From: Burkholderiaceae bacterium 26
GTDB taxonomy: Bacteria; Pseudomonadota; Gammaproteobacteria; Burkholderiales; Burkholderiaceae
DNA length: 64,000 nucleotides
Direction of reading: 5' to 3'
Assembly (NCBI GenBank): GCA_000955795.1
Contig: JYOB01000020.1
Span: forward strand, 1 to 64,000
Positions 1 through 9,121 of this stretch are shown piece after piece; position 1 is the first letter of the stretch; the number at the start of each line of letters is the position of its first letter. The notes under the pieces are model-generated. The model searched no databases and was not told where the DNA came from. It saw only the letters and a list, made by a program, of their open reading frames with translations. A program made the translations under genes and the position numbers.

Positions 1-62
1 CTTTGGCAAGACAAAGAAAAGTGAGTCGGCCCCGGCAGGGGACGATACGAGGGATGGACCAG
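1..62 (+). repeat. Dispersed AAAGAAAG hairpin repeat, partial copy
   Basis: The first 62 bases closely match 61998-62060 (same strand) and the reverse complement of 61553-61615. The shared core is CTTTGGCAAGACAAAGAAA followed by GTGAGTC and CCCCGGCAGGGGA. The copy is cut by the window start. Three copies in one window mark it as a dispersed noncoding repeat. Confidence 0.75.
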
Positions 63-70
63 CAACGCCA

Positions 71-2347
71 TTAAGCCGGCGCTCCCGCAGCAGGCGGCTC
101 ATCAGCAGCCCGCGGCACCTTTCCCTCATCCGGCCCACCAACCCGCGTCATCCACTCCTCAAACGCCGCAGAAGTCCGCAACACCGTCCCCGGCGCCGCC
201 AGCGGCACGTGCGCCTGATCAAACGCATCCTTCAGCACAACGTTGAACGCCCGCAGCACGTCAGCCTGCTTCTGCGGACGGGTCTTGAACCGCCCCTTGA
301 CGATCATCGCGCCGCCTTCGAAGCGGTCCAGCCCGAAAATTTCCGCACCGCCGAGCAGCGTGTAGGCAAAGCGCGGCTCACCAGCAATCTGATCAGCCGC
401 CGCGCGCACGAGATCGATCGCCTGCTGCGGCTCTGCCTCCATCGACACGCGCACTTCAAAATCGGCGAACGAATAATCGCGCGACAGATTGCGCACGGTC
501 TTGATCTGGCTGAACGGAATCGACAGCACCGCACCCGTGCCATCGCGCAGGCGCGCCGTGCGGATGGTCAGGTTGATGACGGTGCCTGTGGCCACCCCCA
601 CGTCCACCGTATCGCCCACGCTGATGGTGTCTTCCATCAGGATGAAGATGCCGGTGATGAAATCCTGCGCCAGCGACTGCGCACCAAAGCCCACCGCCAG
701 GCCGATCACGCCGGCGCCGGCCACCAGCGGCGTCACGTTGACGCCCAGGTTGGCCAGCACGCCAATGCTGGCCGTCACCACCAGCGTCACCTTCAGGCCA
801 TTGCGCAGCAGCGGCAGGATGGTCAGCGCGCGCGTGCTGGGCTGCGCCCGCGCCGAGGCCGGCGACAGCGCCCGCAGGATCGCCGTGTCGAGCAGGATCC
901 AGACAAGCCAGGTGGCAAAGACGGTGCTGATCAGGCCCACCATGGCATCGGCGATGCGTTTGCCGTTGACGGAGCTGTGCGCCACCTCCACCAGCGTGTG
1001 GCCCCACACGCGCAGCACCAACTCAAGAAAGGCGATCCAGATGACAAGTTTGATCAGCGCACCAACGAAATGCTTGAGCCGCTCCACGTAAGGCGAACTG
1101 CGCGCCAGACGCAGTTGCGAGCGCCAGTTCGCGCGGGGGCGGATCAGCGCCGACAGGAAGAACGCCGCCACCAGCAGCAGCGACGTCATCACCGCGCGGC
1201 GCGCCACCACGTCAACGTTGTCGGGCGTCGTCAGCGTGGCCACGACGGTGGCGCTCGCCAGCACCACCACGGGCACCGGCCAGAACGCGGCCAGCAGACG
1301 GCGGACCTGGTTGCCCGCGTGTTCGCCGCTGCGCAGCTCCAGCGGGCGGTTGGCGATCAACTGCCCAATCGGCCGGCGCGCCCACAATGCGCCCACCGCC
1401 AGCATCAATGACGCCACCACGTTGCACACCGTGGCCAGCAGCAGGCTGAGCGAGCCGCCCAGCACCAACGCAACGCGCGGATCAACCAACGCATCGCCGC
1501 AAGCGCCCAGACTGGCCGTCAGAAAGATTGGCCACATACCGTGCTTGAACAGGTATTCCACCGCCACGCGCCGGTGCGCGCTGCCGGAAAAGAGCGAGAA
1601 CAGCATCGCCACGCCCGCCGTGATGATCGCGCCCCATACGATGGCGTAGGCGAGCACCAGCGCCAGGACAAAGCCGGGCGAGGCATCACGCTCCAGCCGC
1701 ATGATGACGGCAAAGGAAATCGCCCATGGGCCGATCTTGCGCGCCGCGTCGATCAGCAACGCCCGTGTGGTCGGATGCGGCCCGAGGGCCGCCGTGAAGC
1801 CAAACACACGGCGGATCAACCAGCCCAGGCCGAGCAGGCCACCGGCAATGGCGGCCCAGATGCCCACGGTGCTGGCAAAGTCGGCGGCCAACGGCAGGCG
1901 TTTGTCGGGCGAGAGTAACAGGCCGGCGTTGCCGCTGGCGGCCTCGATACGACGCAGCCAGTAGCGCGGCGCGCCGGCTTCCACATCGGCCTGCAACGAG
2001 CCGTTCTCGATGAGCGACGCCACCGCGCCCAACAGACCGGGCGCCTGTTCGGCCTGCACCTTCTGCTGCGCGCTCATGCCGTCGCGCAACTGCTTCAGTT
2101 CATTGACGAGGGCCGTGCGCTGCTGGTCGTTGTTGAGCAGCGTGATGACGGTGTCGAGCGACTGGCGTGTCTGCGCGGGGTCGGCTGCCGGCGCCGATGC
2201 GCTGGCGGTGGAGGTTGGCAGCCCGGCCAGCTTGGAAAACGACACCGGGGCAGCGTCGGCCACGTTGGCGACGCACGCCATCAGCAAAAGCAGGAACGAT
2301 GCGAGCGGCCACAGTCGCCGCGTCAGGAAGAGAGAATGAGTACGCAT
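71..2347 (-). CDS. MscS-family mechanosensitive ion channel
   Basis: Inner-membrane channel of the MscS superfamily, expected to open under membrane tension and release solutes during osmotic downshift. From the ATG at 2347 the protein has a signal peptide (MRTHSLFLTRRLWP, then a leucine-rich core ending in ADA), a periplasmic-like region with a DUF3772-like look, several membrane segments, and a C-terminal MscS core. The pore helix motif GLAVGFGAQSLAQDFI and the following GDTVDVG beta-domain motif lie near residues 545-600. The tail is a short Pro/Ala stretch. At about 758 residues it is a large MscK/YbdG-like member rather than a minimal MscS. A GTG at 2407, seven bases from the stop of the upstream MFS gene and preceded by TGAGG, could give a 778-residue form. 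I prefer 2347 because it begins with a clean signal sequence. Confidence 0.85.
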   Translation of the reverse strand: MRTHSLFLTRRLWPLASFLLLLMACVANVADAAPVSFSKLAGLPTSTASASAPAADPAQTRQSLDTVITLLNNDQQRTALVNELKQLRDGMSAQQKVQAEQAPGLLGAVASLIENGSLQADVEAGAPRYWLRRIEAASGNAGLLLSPDKRLPLAADFASTVGIWAAIAGGLLGLGWLIRRVFGFTAALGPHPTTRALLIDAARKIGPWAISFAVIMRLERDASPGFVLALVLAYAIVWGAIITAGVAMLFSLFSGSAHRRVAVEYLFKHGMWPIFLTASLGACGDALVDPRVALVLGGSLSLLLATVCNVVASLMLAVGALWARRPIGQLIANRPLELRSGEHAGNQVRRLLAAFWPVPVVVLASATVVATLTTPDNVDVVARRAVMTSLLLVAAFFLSALIRPRANWRSQLRLARSSPYVERLKHFVGALIKLVIWIAFLELVLRVWGHTLVEVAHSSVNGKRIADAMVGLISTVFATWLVWILLDTAILRALSPASARAQPSTRALTILPLLRNGLKVTLVVTASIGVLANLGVNVTPLVAGAGVIGLAVGFGAQSLAQDFITGIFILMEDTISVGDTVDVGVATGTVINLTIRTARLRDGTGAVLSIPFSQIKTVRNLSRDYSFADFEVRVSMEAEPQQAIDLVRAAADQIAGEPRFAYTLLGGAEIFGLDRFEGGAMIVKGRFKTRPQKQADVLRAFNVVLKDAFDQAHVPLAAPGTVLRTSAAFEEWMTRVGGPDEGKVPRAADEPPAAGAPA

Positions 2348-2413
2348 GACAGGGAAAGCGATCGTCCAGACATCGACCACGGCACGATACGCGAATTCCC
2401 CGGGCACACAACC

Positions 2414-3667
2414 TCAGCGCTTGGCGCCCGGTGGCAGCGGCGCCCGCTGCCAGAGCCAGGCGGCCGTGCCGAGCGCACATGCCATGCAGCCCATCACCAG
2501 GGCCACCACCCCGGGCCAGCCCCACGGTGCGTAGAGCTTGCCGCCTGTCGTACCGATCAGGCTGGAGCCCAGGTAATACGCCAGCAGATACAGCGCAGCA
2601 GCTTGCCCCTTGGCACGCTGCGCACGGCGCCCAACCCAGCCGCTGGCGACCGCATGCGCGCCGAAAAAGCCGAAGGTCAGCAACGCGATACCGCCAATCA
2701 CCAGCGCCAGCGGCCTCGCCAAGGTCAGCAGCACGCCTGCCGACATCAGCGCCGTGCCCGCCAGCAGCATGCGGCCCCGGCCATGGCGATCCGCCAATCG
2801 GCCAAACCATGCGGAAGCGCCAATACCCAGCAGGTACACAATGAAGATGCCGCCCACCGCCGTCTGGCTGAGGGCATACGGCGCATCGAGCAAGTGGAAG
2901 CTCGCATAGTTGTAGATCGTGACGAAGCCGCCCATCAGCAAAAAGCCCATGGCGAACAACGAACGCAGGCCCGGCTCGCGCAGATGCGCACCCAGCGTGT
3001 CGAACAGATCGCCCAGCGCCACACCCTTGCGCGGCACAAAACGCCGTGACGGCGGTAGCAGCCACAGGAAGGCCAGCGCCGCCAGCAAACCCAATGTGCC
3101 GGTAAAACCCATGGCAGCACGCCAGCCGAAGTGGTCGGCCACGGCGCCGGTCAGTACGCGCCCGGCCATGCCGCCAAAGGCCGTCCCGCCGACATACAGG
3201 CCCATCGCCATGCCAAGCCCTTGCGGATGCACCTCTTCGGCCAGATACGCCATCGCCACCGCCGGCACGCCGCCCAGCACAACACCCAGCAGCGCCCGCG
3301 TGGCCAGCAACCCGTGCCAGCCCGGCAGCACTGCCGCCGCCAGCGTGAGCACCGACGACAGCACCAGCGACACGCCCATCAGCGTCTTGCGATGGATGGA
3401 CTCCGACAGCAACCCCGCAAACAGAATCGCAAACGCCAGCAGCAGCGTGGACACCGACAGCACCAGGCTCGTCTGCGCGGGCGTGAGGCCAAAGTCGTGC
3501 GCCAGCATCGGCATGAGCGGCTGCACGCAATACAGCAGCGAGAACGTGGAGAAGCCCGCCGCGAACAGCGCCAGATTGGCGCGCAGATAACCGGGATGGC
3601 CACGGACCAGCCAGTGGGAAGAATCAGCGGGTTCGATGGCTGGCGAAGAAGAAAGTGGAGCGTTCAC
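2414..3667 (-). CDS. MFS transporter, YnfM-like
   Basis: A 417-residue major facilitator superfamily carrier with 12 predicted membrane helices in two six-helix halves. A cytoplasmic N-terminal tail of about 30 residues precedes helix 1 (ANLALFAAGFSTFSLLYCVQ). The first cytoplasmic loop has ESIHRKTLM and a later loop has GRLADRHGRGRML, the usual MFS loop signature. The sequence resembles the YnfM/arabinose-efflux type (drug:H+ antiporter family). The substrate cannot be told from sequence. It lies directly upstream of the MscS-like gene on the same strand (about seven bases to that gene's upstream GTG), so the two are probably co-transcribed. It is divergent from the GST gene, with a shared 119-base promoter region. 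Confidence 0.85.
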   Translation of the reverse strand: MNAPLSSSPAIEPADSSHWLVRGHPGYLRANLALFAAGFSTFSLLYCVQPLMPMLAHDFGLTPAQTSLVLSVSTLLLAFAILFAGLLSESIHRKTLMGVSLVLSSVLTLAAAVLPGWHGLLATRALLGVVLGGVPAVAMAYLAEEVHPQGLGMAMGLYVGGTAFGGMAGRVLTGAVADHFGWRAAMGFTGTLGLLAALAFLWLLPPSRRFVPRKGVALGDLFDTLGAHLREPGLRSLFAMGFLLMGGFVTIYNYASFHLLDAPYALSQTAVGGIFIVYLLGIGASAWFGRLADRHGRGRMLLAGTALMSAGVLLTLARPLALVIGGIALLTFGFFGAHAVASGWVGRRAQRAKGQAAALYLLAYYLGSSLIGTTGGKLYAPWGWPGVVALVMGCMACALGTAAWLWQRAPLPPGAKR

Positions 3668-3786
3668 GGCGGGCGGGTTGAAACAAGCGCAGAGGCAAGC
3701 GCCTATTATCGTTCGCAGGCACTGTTCCCGCTGCGATGCGGCATCGCTCTTGCTGCGCAGCTCCCACCACGCTTATCCGCCCGACC

Positions 3787-4503
3787 ATGGAAACCACGCT
3801 CTACTACTGGCCCGAAATCCAAGGCCGCGGTGAATTCGTCCGGCTGGCGCTGGAGCAGGCCGCCGTGCCCTACACAGACCTCGGCCGAGAAGACGCGTCC
3901 GCCATCGAAGCGTTTCTCGACGATGCGGGCATTCCCACGCCGCCGTTCGCGCCGCCGTTCCTGGTGGCCGGCCCGCTGGTGATCGCGCAGACGGCCAACA
4001 TCCTGCTCTACCTTGGTCAGCATTACGGCCTGGCTCCGCACGACGAAGCCGGCGGCCTTTGGACGCACGGCCTGCAACTGACGATTGCCGATTTTGTGGT
4101 GGAGATTCACGACACGCACCACCCCATCGCGTCAGGCGAATACTACGAAGACCAGCGGCCCGAAGCGAAGCGCCGCACGCAGGATTTTCTCGATCACCGC
4201 GCGCCCAAATTCCTGCATTACTTCGAGCGCGTGCTCGAGCGCAACCCCGCTGGCCCGACATGGGCCGTGCGTGATGCGCTGACGTATGTGGATTTGTCGC
4301 TGTTCCAGATCGTGGCGGGGCTGCGTTACGCGTTTCCGCGCCACATGCAGCGATACGAGCGCGAGCTGCCGCATCTGGTGGCGCTGCACGATCGCGTGGC
4401 GGCACAGCCGAACATCGCGGCGTATCTGGAATCGCCGCGGCGCATTCCGTTCAACACGATGGGCATCTTTCGCCACTACCCCGAGCTCGATGCGCTGAAA
4501 TGA
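3787..4503 (+). CDS. Glutathione S-transferase family protein
   Basis: A 238-residue GST-fold protein. The N-terminal thioredoxin-like domain (residues 1-80) starts METTLYYWPEIQGRGEFVRLALE, the layout of sigma/alpha-type GSTs with a Tyr near the glutathione site. The cis-proline region is FAPPFLVAGP. The helical C-terminal domain spans about 90-220 and contains LTYVDLSLFQIVAGL, the usual N-capping-box region. It would conjugate or otherwise use glutathione in the cytoplasm; the substrate is unknown. I chose the ATG at 3787 because upstream codons in this frame do not resemble the family. It is divergent from the MFS gene and has a terminator-like hairpin four bases downstream. Confidence 0.85.
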   Translation: METTLYYWPEIQGRGEFVRLALEQAAVPYTDLGREDASAIEAFLDDAGIPTPPFAPPFLVAGPLVIAQTANILLYLGQHYGLAPHDEAGGLWTHGLQLTIADFVVEIHDTHHPIASGEYYEDQRPEAKRRTQDFLDHRAPKFLHYFERVLERNPAGPTWAVRDALTYVDLSLFQIVAGLRYAFPRHMQRYERELPHLVALHDRVAAQPNIAAYLESPRRIPFNTMGIFRHYPELDALK

Positions 4504-4504
4504 C

Positions 4505-4526
4505 AAAACCCGGCGCAGGCCGGGTT
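4505..4526. terminator. Hairpin between convergent genes
   Basis: Stem AACCCGGC (4507-4514), loop GCAG, stem GCCGGGTT (4519-4526). On the minus strand the stem is followed by TTTTGTCA, so it can end the 4546-4950 gene. It also lies just after the GST stop. Confidence 0.65.
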
Positions 4527-4545
4527 CGCATGGAGGTTCAATCGT

Positions 4546-4950
4546 TCAGGCCGCCAACGGCGTAGTAACGGGCAACTGGCGGGGCAACCGGCTGCGGATG
4601 TCTTCCAACGCTGTGGGCCAGCTCTCGATGGCCGCCAGATCGTGGATGTCCTGCAGATCGATCAGCAGATCCACCACCTGATCGTCGTCGACATTCACGC
4701 CGGAGCAGCGCAGCGCACACGCGAGCGCATCGTCGCTCGGCACACGCAGCAGGCTCACGCCTAGGCGCTCGATCGCGGCGCAGTAGAACGCATCGTCAAT
4801 AAGGATGCCGACGCCGCAGCGGCGGTTGTCGAGCCCGCGATAACGCGGCTCGCCGTCGGCGTCTTCAGAGCGGCATTGCTGTGCGAGCAGGTGTGCGCGC
4901 ACGCGTTCAAAAATGTCCTCGATGGCGAGGAACGTCCCCTTCCCTTTCAT
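4546..4950 (-). CDS. Small uncharacterised protein, paralogue A
   Basis: A 134-residue protein without signal peptide or membrane segment. The ATG at 4950 is supported by AAGGTGA upstream. The core reads YRGLDNRRCGVGILIDDAFY (about residues 36-55), followed by a helical tail with VDDDQVVDLLIDLQDIHD and an IESWPTALEDI segment. The same arrangement occurs in the neighbouring 4992-5414 protein, so they form a tandem pair. I recall small proteins with a Tyr-x-Gly...Cys-x-x-Gly-x-Leu-Ile core and a LeuGln-x-x-HisAsp tail from bacterial and phage genomes, but no function is known to me. Confidence 0.7.
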   Translation of the reverse strand: MKGKGTFLAIEDIFERVRAHLLAQQCRSEDADGEPRYRGLDNRRCGVGILIDDAFYCAAIERLGVSLLRVPSDDALACALRCSGVNVDDDQVVDLLIDLQDIHDLAAIESWPTALEDIRSRLPRQLPVTTPLAA

Positions 4951-4991
4951 GGCGTCACCTTCTATAGGGTGATCTGTGACCGGCCGGTCGG

Positions 4992-5414
4992 TCAGAATGT
5001 ATCGACAAGAGCGCCGCTCAGGCCGAATTGGCGCGCAATCGACTGCAGGCGGTCCTTCCACTCCCACGTGCCGAACACGTCGTGTGCGTTCTGCAGCTTG
5101 GAGAGCAGCTCGACGGTGTCGCGGTCGTCCACGTCGATGCGCGCACGCTTGAGCGCGCGGCGCAACGCCATGACGCCAGCATCCATGTAACGCGGAATCT
5201 CGTTGGTGGGCTTGAGGATGTAGCGCACCGGCACGCTTTCCATCGACGTGGTGTAGTCGCGCACGCCGATCAGGTTGCCGATCGGGCAGCAGCGGCCGCC
5301 CTGGCCGTGGTACGCCGCACCGCCGCGCGGCAGGATGGCAGCGCCGCCCTGTCCGAACAGATGGCGGACTGCGCCGTCGTAGATTTCTTGTTTGCTGAGA
5401 TATTGCGTCTTCAT
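4992..5414 (-). CDS. Small uncharacterised protein, paralogue B
   Basis: A 140-residue protein related to its downstream neighbour. It opens MKTQYLSKQEIYDGAVRHLF (the neighbour has FLAIEDIFERVRAHLL), carries YHGQGGRCCPIGNLIGVRDY, and ends with a tail containing VDDRDTVELLSKLQNAHD and a WEWKDRLQSIARQ segment. The ATG at 5414 has AGGGGAAAC upstream. The stop is 42 bases before the start of paralogue A, so they may be one transcript. The conserved Cys-Gly-Leu-Ile core could bind metal or be structural; this is inference. Confidence 0.7.
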   Translation of the reverse strand: MKTQYLSKQEIYDGAVRHLFGQGGAAILPRGGAAYHGQGGRCCPIGNLIGVRDYTTSMESVPVRYILKPTNEIPRYMDAGVMALRRALKRARIDVDDRDTVELLSKLQNAHDVFGTWEWKDRLQSIARQFGLSGALVDTF

Positions 5415-5750
5415 GTTGTTTCCCCTGACCCCAGAGTGCAGGCGTCGCCGATTCGATTCACTTCCGACTTCCGGCCTGACGTTGCGTCCGACGTCGCACA
5501 ATCTGCCATCCGTGCGATCTATCTTGGTTCAGGATGCACCAGAACCATGGGCCGAAAAAGGACCGGAATGTAAGTCATTTTTACCGTTTGCTTTTTGGCA
5601 ACGGATTGCCCGCAAAGGTGCGCCAGTCAACGCTTTACGGGTGCTTCAGACACCACGCGATCGGACTGTTTTGACATGCGCTGATGCGCGTTCGCAACAG
5701 CATGTGCGCACGACTGCGCGCACGTGGCGCATGCGTCGTAGGCGCGGCGC
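5415..5750. other. Intergenic stretch without a clear gene
   Basis: 336 bases between small minus-strand genes. It is less GC-rich near 5570-5610 (TTTTTACCGTTTGC and a similar run). It probably carries the promoter of the 4992-5414 gene. I found no convincing open frame, RNA or hairpin. Confidence 0.4.
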
Positions 5751-5978
5751 TTACATCCCGATGATCTGGTCTGCGTGGCCGAGGCAGAAGCCACGTCGGT
5801 CATGGTGCCCACAGGTGGGCATCACCTCGTAGCCGGCAGCGCGCAGCAACACCGCGCGCGCGGCCACCTCCACCGGAGGCAGGGGCTGCCCCGAGTCTTC
5901 ATCGCGCACCAGCCGGCCGAGTTGGGCAAACGGCTGGCGCAGCAGATGGTCCAGATCCAGCGATCCGCAGTACCGCAT
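5751..5978 (-). CDS. Small protein with Cys/His-rich C terminus
   Basis: A 75-residue protein starting MRYCGSLDLDHLL and ending EVMPTCGHHDRRGFCLGHAD. The spacing Cys-x-His-His-Asp-x-x-Gly-x-Cys-x-Gly-His could make a small zinc site, but this is inference. The ATG at 5978 is preceded by GAAGG at good spacing; a GTG three bases upstream is an alternative. It follows the 6023-6232 gene by 44 bases on the same strand. No function is recognised. Confidence 0.55.
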   Translation of the reverse strand: MRYCGSLDLDHLLRQPFAQLGRLVRDEDSGQPLPPVEVAARAVLLRAAGYEVMPTCGHHDRRGFCLGHADQIIGM

Positions 5979-6022
5979 CACATCACCTTCTTCAAAATGG
6001 CGGCGGCACCGCGGTGCGCCGG

Positions 6023-6232
6023 TTACATCGATTCGTCTGCCAGCTCAGGACACGCAACGAGCGTCCGGCGCACACGCGCATAGGCGGCACGCTGCGCCCA
6101 GATCGCGTCGGTCAGGGCCGCGATGAGCGCGTCGCGAGGCAGGCTTTGCGGTGCCACGCCGAACTGCGCTTCCACGGTACGTAGAGCCTCCGTCACTTCG
6201 CTTCGCCATCGGGCGTCGAGTCGCTGGGTCAT
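6023..6232 (-). CDS. Small uncharacterised helical protein
   Basis: A 69-residue, mostly helical protein (MTQRLDARWRSEVTEALRTV at the start) with no signal peptide or membrane helix. It is first in a run of small minus-strand genes (6023, 5751, then 4992 and 4546). The ribosome site is weak (CGAGAACAAC before the ATG). Support comes from its place in the run and a clean stop before the next gene. No family is recognised. Confidence 0.5.
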   Translation of the reverse strand: MTQRLDARWRSEVTEALRTVEAQFGVAPQSLPRDALIAALTDAIWAQRAAYARVRRTLVACPELADESM

Positions 6233-6507
6233 GTTGTTCTCGTTGGGTCGGTTCTGGCGCGGTGGGCGGCGGGCTTGTGCCCACTCTGGCCGCGCTGGGA
6301 AGGGATTGGCGGAATGGGTTCCGCTCTTGTTTGTGAAGAACGGCACACGGGGCCGAAACTTGATTGCTGCGGCGGGGGGTAAACCGGCTCCTCCGTTGCA
6401 CTTGGCGACACCCGGCGCCTCTCCGCCAAATGGGCTCCCCCATTCGCGCAGCAACTTCGGCGGGTGCCCGTGGCCCAATCGGTTCTGCAACCGCCACCGA
6501 GCCACCG

Positions 6508-7722
6508 ATGAAGATGGAGCGTCACGTGTCCCGACTGTCTTTCCTGCGCCGTACCGTACTGACCGTTGCCTGCGCGCTGGCCTTGCCCGCCGTTGCGACG
6601 GCCGGCGCCCCAGACCCACGTCAATACATGCATGGCGTTGGCGCGGTGCCTGCCGCAACGGCCAACACCTTCAACGTGTTCTTCAGTGCCTCGGGCCTGC
6701 CGCCGCGCGGCGCCGATCGCAGCGGCAGCTGGCCGCACGATGTCTATGTCGCGCAATGGCACGCCGACACGGGCGTGCTCGATGCCCCGCGCATCTTCAT
6801 CCAGAAGCCCGAAGCGCAGGAGCCCGTGACGGTGGCCCGCAACCGCGCGGGCCAGGTGATGGTGTCATTTGAAGACGGCTGGAATGCGCCGGAAAACGTC
6901 AACCAGCGCTTCGGCATCTACGACACCGCGCTGCGGCCCATCAAGCCGTATCCGCAACTGGTGGAGTCCGGCGGGCACTCAGGCCATATCACGGCGGTGG
7001 GCGACCGCTTCGTGGTGTTCTATTCCGACGGCTGGATCACCGGCGGCGGCGTCGACAACCTCGGCAGCGGCAACGGCGTCTACCTGAAGGTCTACGACGG
7101 GCGCGGCCGTCGCCTGCACAACGTCGATGTTGCCGATGGCCGGCGCGAATGGTGGCCCATGGTGGCAGGCGGCAGCACCAATGCGTTGCTCGCCTGGCAG
7201 CAGTTCGTGCCGGGCCAGACCGAGGCCAATCTGAAGATCGCCGTCTTTGATCCGGTCAGCGGACGCGTAACGGGCGAGCAGCTTCTGCACAAGCATCTGC
7301 AGTACTACACCTACAGCGTCACGTGGATGCCGGCGATCGAGCGGTACTTGCTGGTGGGCGTGGCCAAGGGCAACGGATTTGCCGATCTGATCGACACCAC
7401 GGGCAAGGTGCGCGCATCCATTTCGTGCATGCCGGCAACGGTGCGCGAGGCGGGCATCACCGTGAACCAGAACACCGCCTACACGCCCGCCGCTGATGGC
7501 CGCCTGCTGCAACTGCAGGCGGGGCCGGATTCGCTCACGCTATCGGCCACGCTGCTGAACACCGACGGCAAGCGCGTGCAATGGCGCCCGGTGGGCAGCA
7601 CCGGTTTGCTGCGCACGTCGGGCGCAATCGACTGGATGTCGCTGACGGAAAAGGGGCTGGAGCAGTTGCACTTCGACCCCGCCAAGACGCAGCCGGCCAA
7701 CGCGGTCGACCAGTGCCGCTAG
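6508..7722 (+). CDS. Secreted protein of unknown function
   Basis: A 404-residue exported protein. The N terminus has RLSFLRR, a hydrophobic core and an AVATAGA cleavage region, so it is probably Sec-exported (or Tat, given the paired Arg). The mature part is rich in beta-strand-like segments with repeated short motifs such as VVFYSDGWITGGG, VYLKVYDGRGRRL, LLAWQQFVPG and YLLVGVAKGNG. This spacing suggests a beta-propeller, but I cannot assign blades with certainty. Two cysteines are visible in the mature region, near the middle (SCMPAT) and at the C terminus (DQCR). The start at 6508 was chosen for the signal peptide; ATG 6514 is an alternative. It is convergent with the cation diffusion facilitator gene, 10 bases apart. 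Confidence 0.65.
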   Translation: MKMERHVSRLSFLRRTVLTVACALALPAVATAGAPDPRQYMHGVGAVPAATANTFNVFFSASGLPPRGADRSGSWPHDVYVAQWHADTGVLDAPRIFIQKPEAQEPVTVARNRAGQVMVSFEDGWNAPENVNQRFGIYDTALRPIKPYPQLVESGGHSGHITAVGDRFVVFYSDGWITGGGVDNLGSGNGVYLKVYDGRGRRLHNVDVADGRREWWPMVAGGSTNALLAWQQFVPGQTEANLKIAVFDPVSGRVTGEQLLHKHLQYYTYSVTWMPAIERYLLVGVAKGNGFADLIDTTGKVRASISCMPATVREAGITVNQNTAYTPAADGRLLQLQAGPDSLTLSATLLNTDGKRVQWRPVGSTGLLRTSGAIDWMSLTEKGLEQLHFDPAKTQPANAVDQCR

Positions 7723-7732
7723 CGCGACAGGC

Positions 7733-8881
7733 TCAAACGTCCGTAACAAGCACGCGCAGGCGTACGAGACCATCCCACCTGGCGTGGATGGCATCGGCAA
7801 TGCGGGCGATTTCGGCGGCCAGTGCCGGCGGCAGGACCAGATCGACCTCCACTGCACCATCGACGTAGTGGAGCACGCAGTGGCGTGCGTCCAGCGGCGT
7901 GCCGGACGGCAGCAGTTGTGCCAGCACGGCGTGCAGCGCATCTCGGTCGGGTAGCGGCACGGGGTCGGTCGCGATGTGCTCGCGCGGGTCGACGTGAATC
8001 TGCACGTCGAGCACAGCCATCGCGATATGTGCCGTCAGTACATTGGTGCGCGCCCGAACGGCAATCGCATGGCCCTCGCTCACGGAGACGCGCGGGTCCA
8101 CCTCGATATGCGCATCCACCAATGCCTGGTCGCCTGTCACACGCGTACGCAGATCGTGCACATTGATCACGCCCGGCGTGGCTTCCAGGCTGGTCCGGAT
8201 CGCCTCCACCTGCGCGGGCGGCAAGGCGCGGTCCATCAGGTCGTTGAGCGCCTCCCAACCAAAGCGCACGCCCACACGGCCAATCATCAGCCCGACGATG
8301 CAGGCGGCCGCCGGGTCCAGCCAGTGATAGCCCATCAGGTTGCCCGTCACGCCAATCGCCGCCACCAACGACGACACCGCATCGGAACGCGCATGCCACG
8401 CATTCGCAATCAGCATGCGTGAGTTGATGCGCTTGGCCACGGCCAGCATGTAACGGAAAAGTCCTTCTTTGGCCGCCAGCGCGATCAGTGCCACGACCAG
8501 CGCCGGACCATGCACCGGCGTCGGCCCCTGCGGCGAGCGCAGGCTCTCCACCGCGGCCCAGATCATGCCCGCGCCCGCTCCGATCAGCAGCAGCCCGAGC
8601 CCCAGCGACGCGGCGTTCTCGTAGCGCGCGTGGCCGTATTGGTGATCTTCGTCTGGCCCCTTGTGGCTGTTGCGGTTGGCAATGAAGACGATGCCATCGG
8701 CGATCAAGTCGGACAGCGTATGCAACCCGTCCGCCACCAGGCCCTGCGAATGCGACCACAGCCCCGCCGTAATCTGCCCTGCCGAGAGCAGGCAATTGAC
8801 GCCCGCGCTCACCAAGGTGGAGCGCTCGGCGCTCTGCTTGCGTGCGGCCGCAGAAGGTGCTGTCGAGGATGTGGGCGTCAT
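7733..8881 (-). CDS. Cation diffusion facilitator transporter
   Basis: A 382-residue inner-membrane divalent-cation/proton antiporter of the CDF family. Six membrane helices are followed by a cytoplasmic domain. Metal site A is visible as the pair His54-x3-Asp58 (within DGLHTLSDL) and His163-x3-Asp167 (HARSD). The His-x3-Asp pairs are usual for zinc/cobalt exporters, whereas Asp-x3-Asp pairs are usual in the manganese branch, so zinc-type export is the inference. The C-terminal region (about 215-382) is longer than a single CDF cytoplasmic domain and seems to contain a second ferredoxin-like segment. It lies convergent to the secreted-protein gene and diverges from the response regulator gene. 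Confidence 0.88.
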   Translation of the reverse strand: MTPTSSTAPSAAARKQSAERSTLVSAGVNCLLSAGQITAGLWSHSQGLVADGLHTLSDLIADGIVFIANRNSHKGPDEDHQYGHARYENAASLGLGLLLIGAGAGMIWAAVESLRSPQGPTPVHGPALVVALIALAAKEGLFRYMLAVAKRINSRMLIANAWHARSDAVSSLVAAIGVTGNLMGYHWLDPAAACIVGLMIGRVGVRFGWEALNDLMDRALPPAQVEAIRTSLEATPGVINVHDLRTRVTGDQALVDAHIEVDPRVSVSEGHAIAVRARTNVLTAHIAMAVLDVQIHVDPREHIATDPVPLPDRDALHAVLAQLLPSGTPLDARHCVLHYVDGAVEVDLVLPPALAAEIARIADAIHARWDGLVRLRVLVTDV

Positions 8882-9121
8882 GGGAAATCGATGCGATCAA
8901 GCGTGCGAGGAAATCGCCAGCATTGTGCCACGCACCGGCGCACCGCCTGGGTCCGAAATGATGGCCACGATCGCAACGCGCTGCGACAAATATGCACCAA
9001 AAAAGCGCGGATTGGGGCGTATTTATAGGACGTTTCCGATGTTCCACCCTGGAGGCTTCGGCGATTCTCAGCAATGCGGCAAACACGTTGCCGCACGTTA
9101 CACGCTCGGAGACACGTCGAC

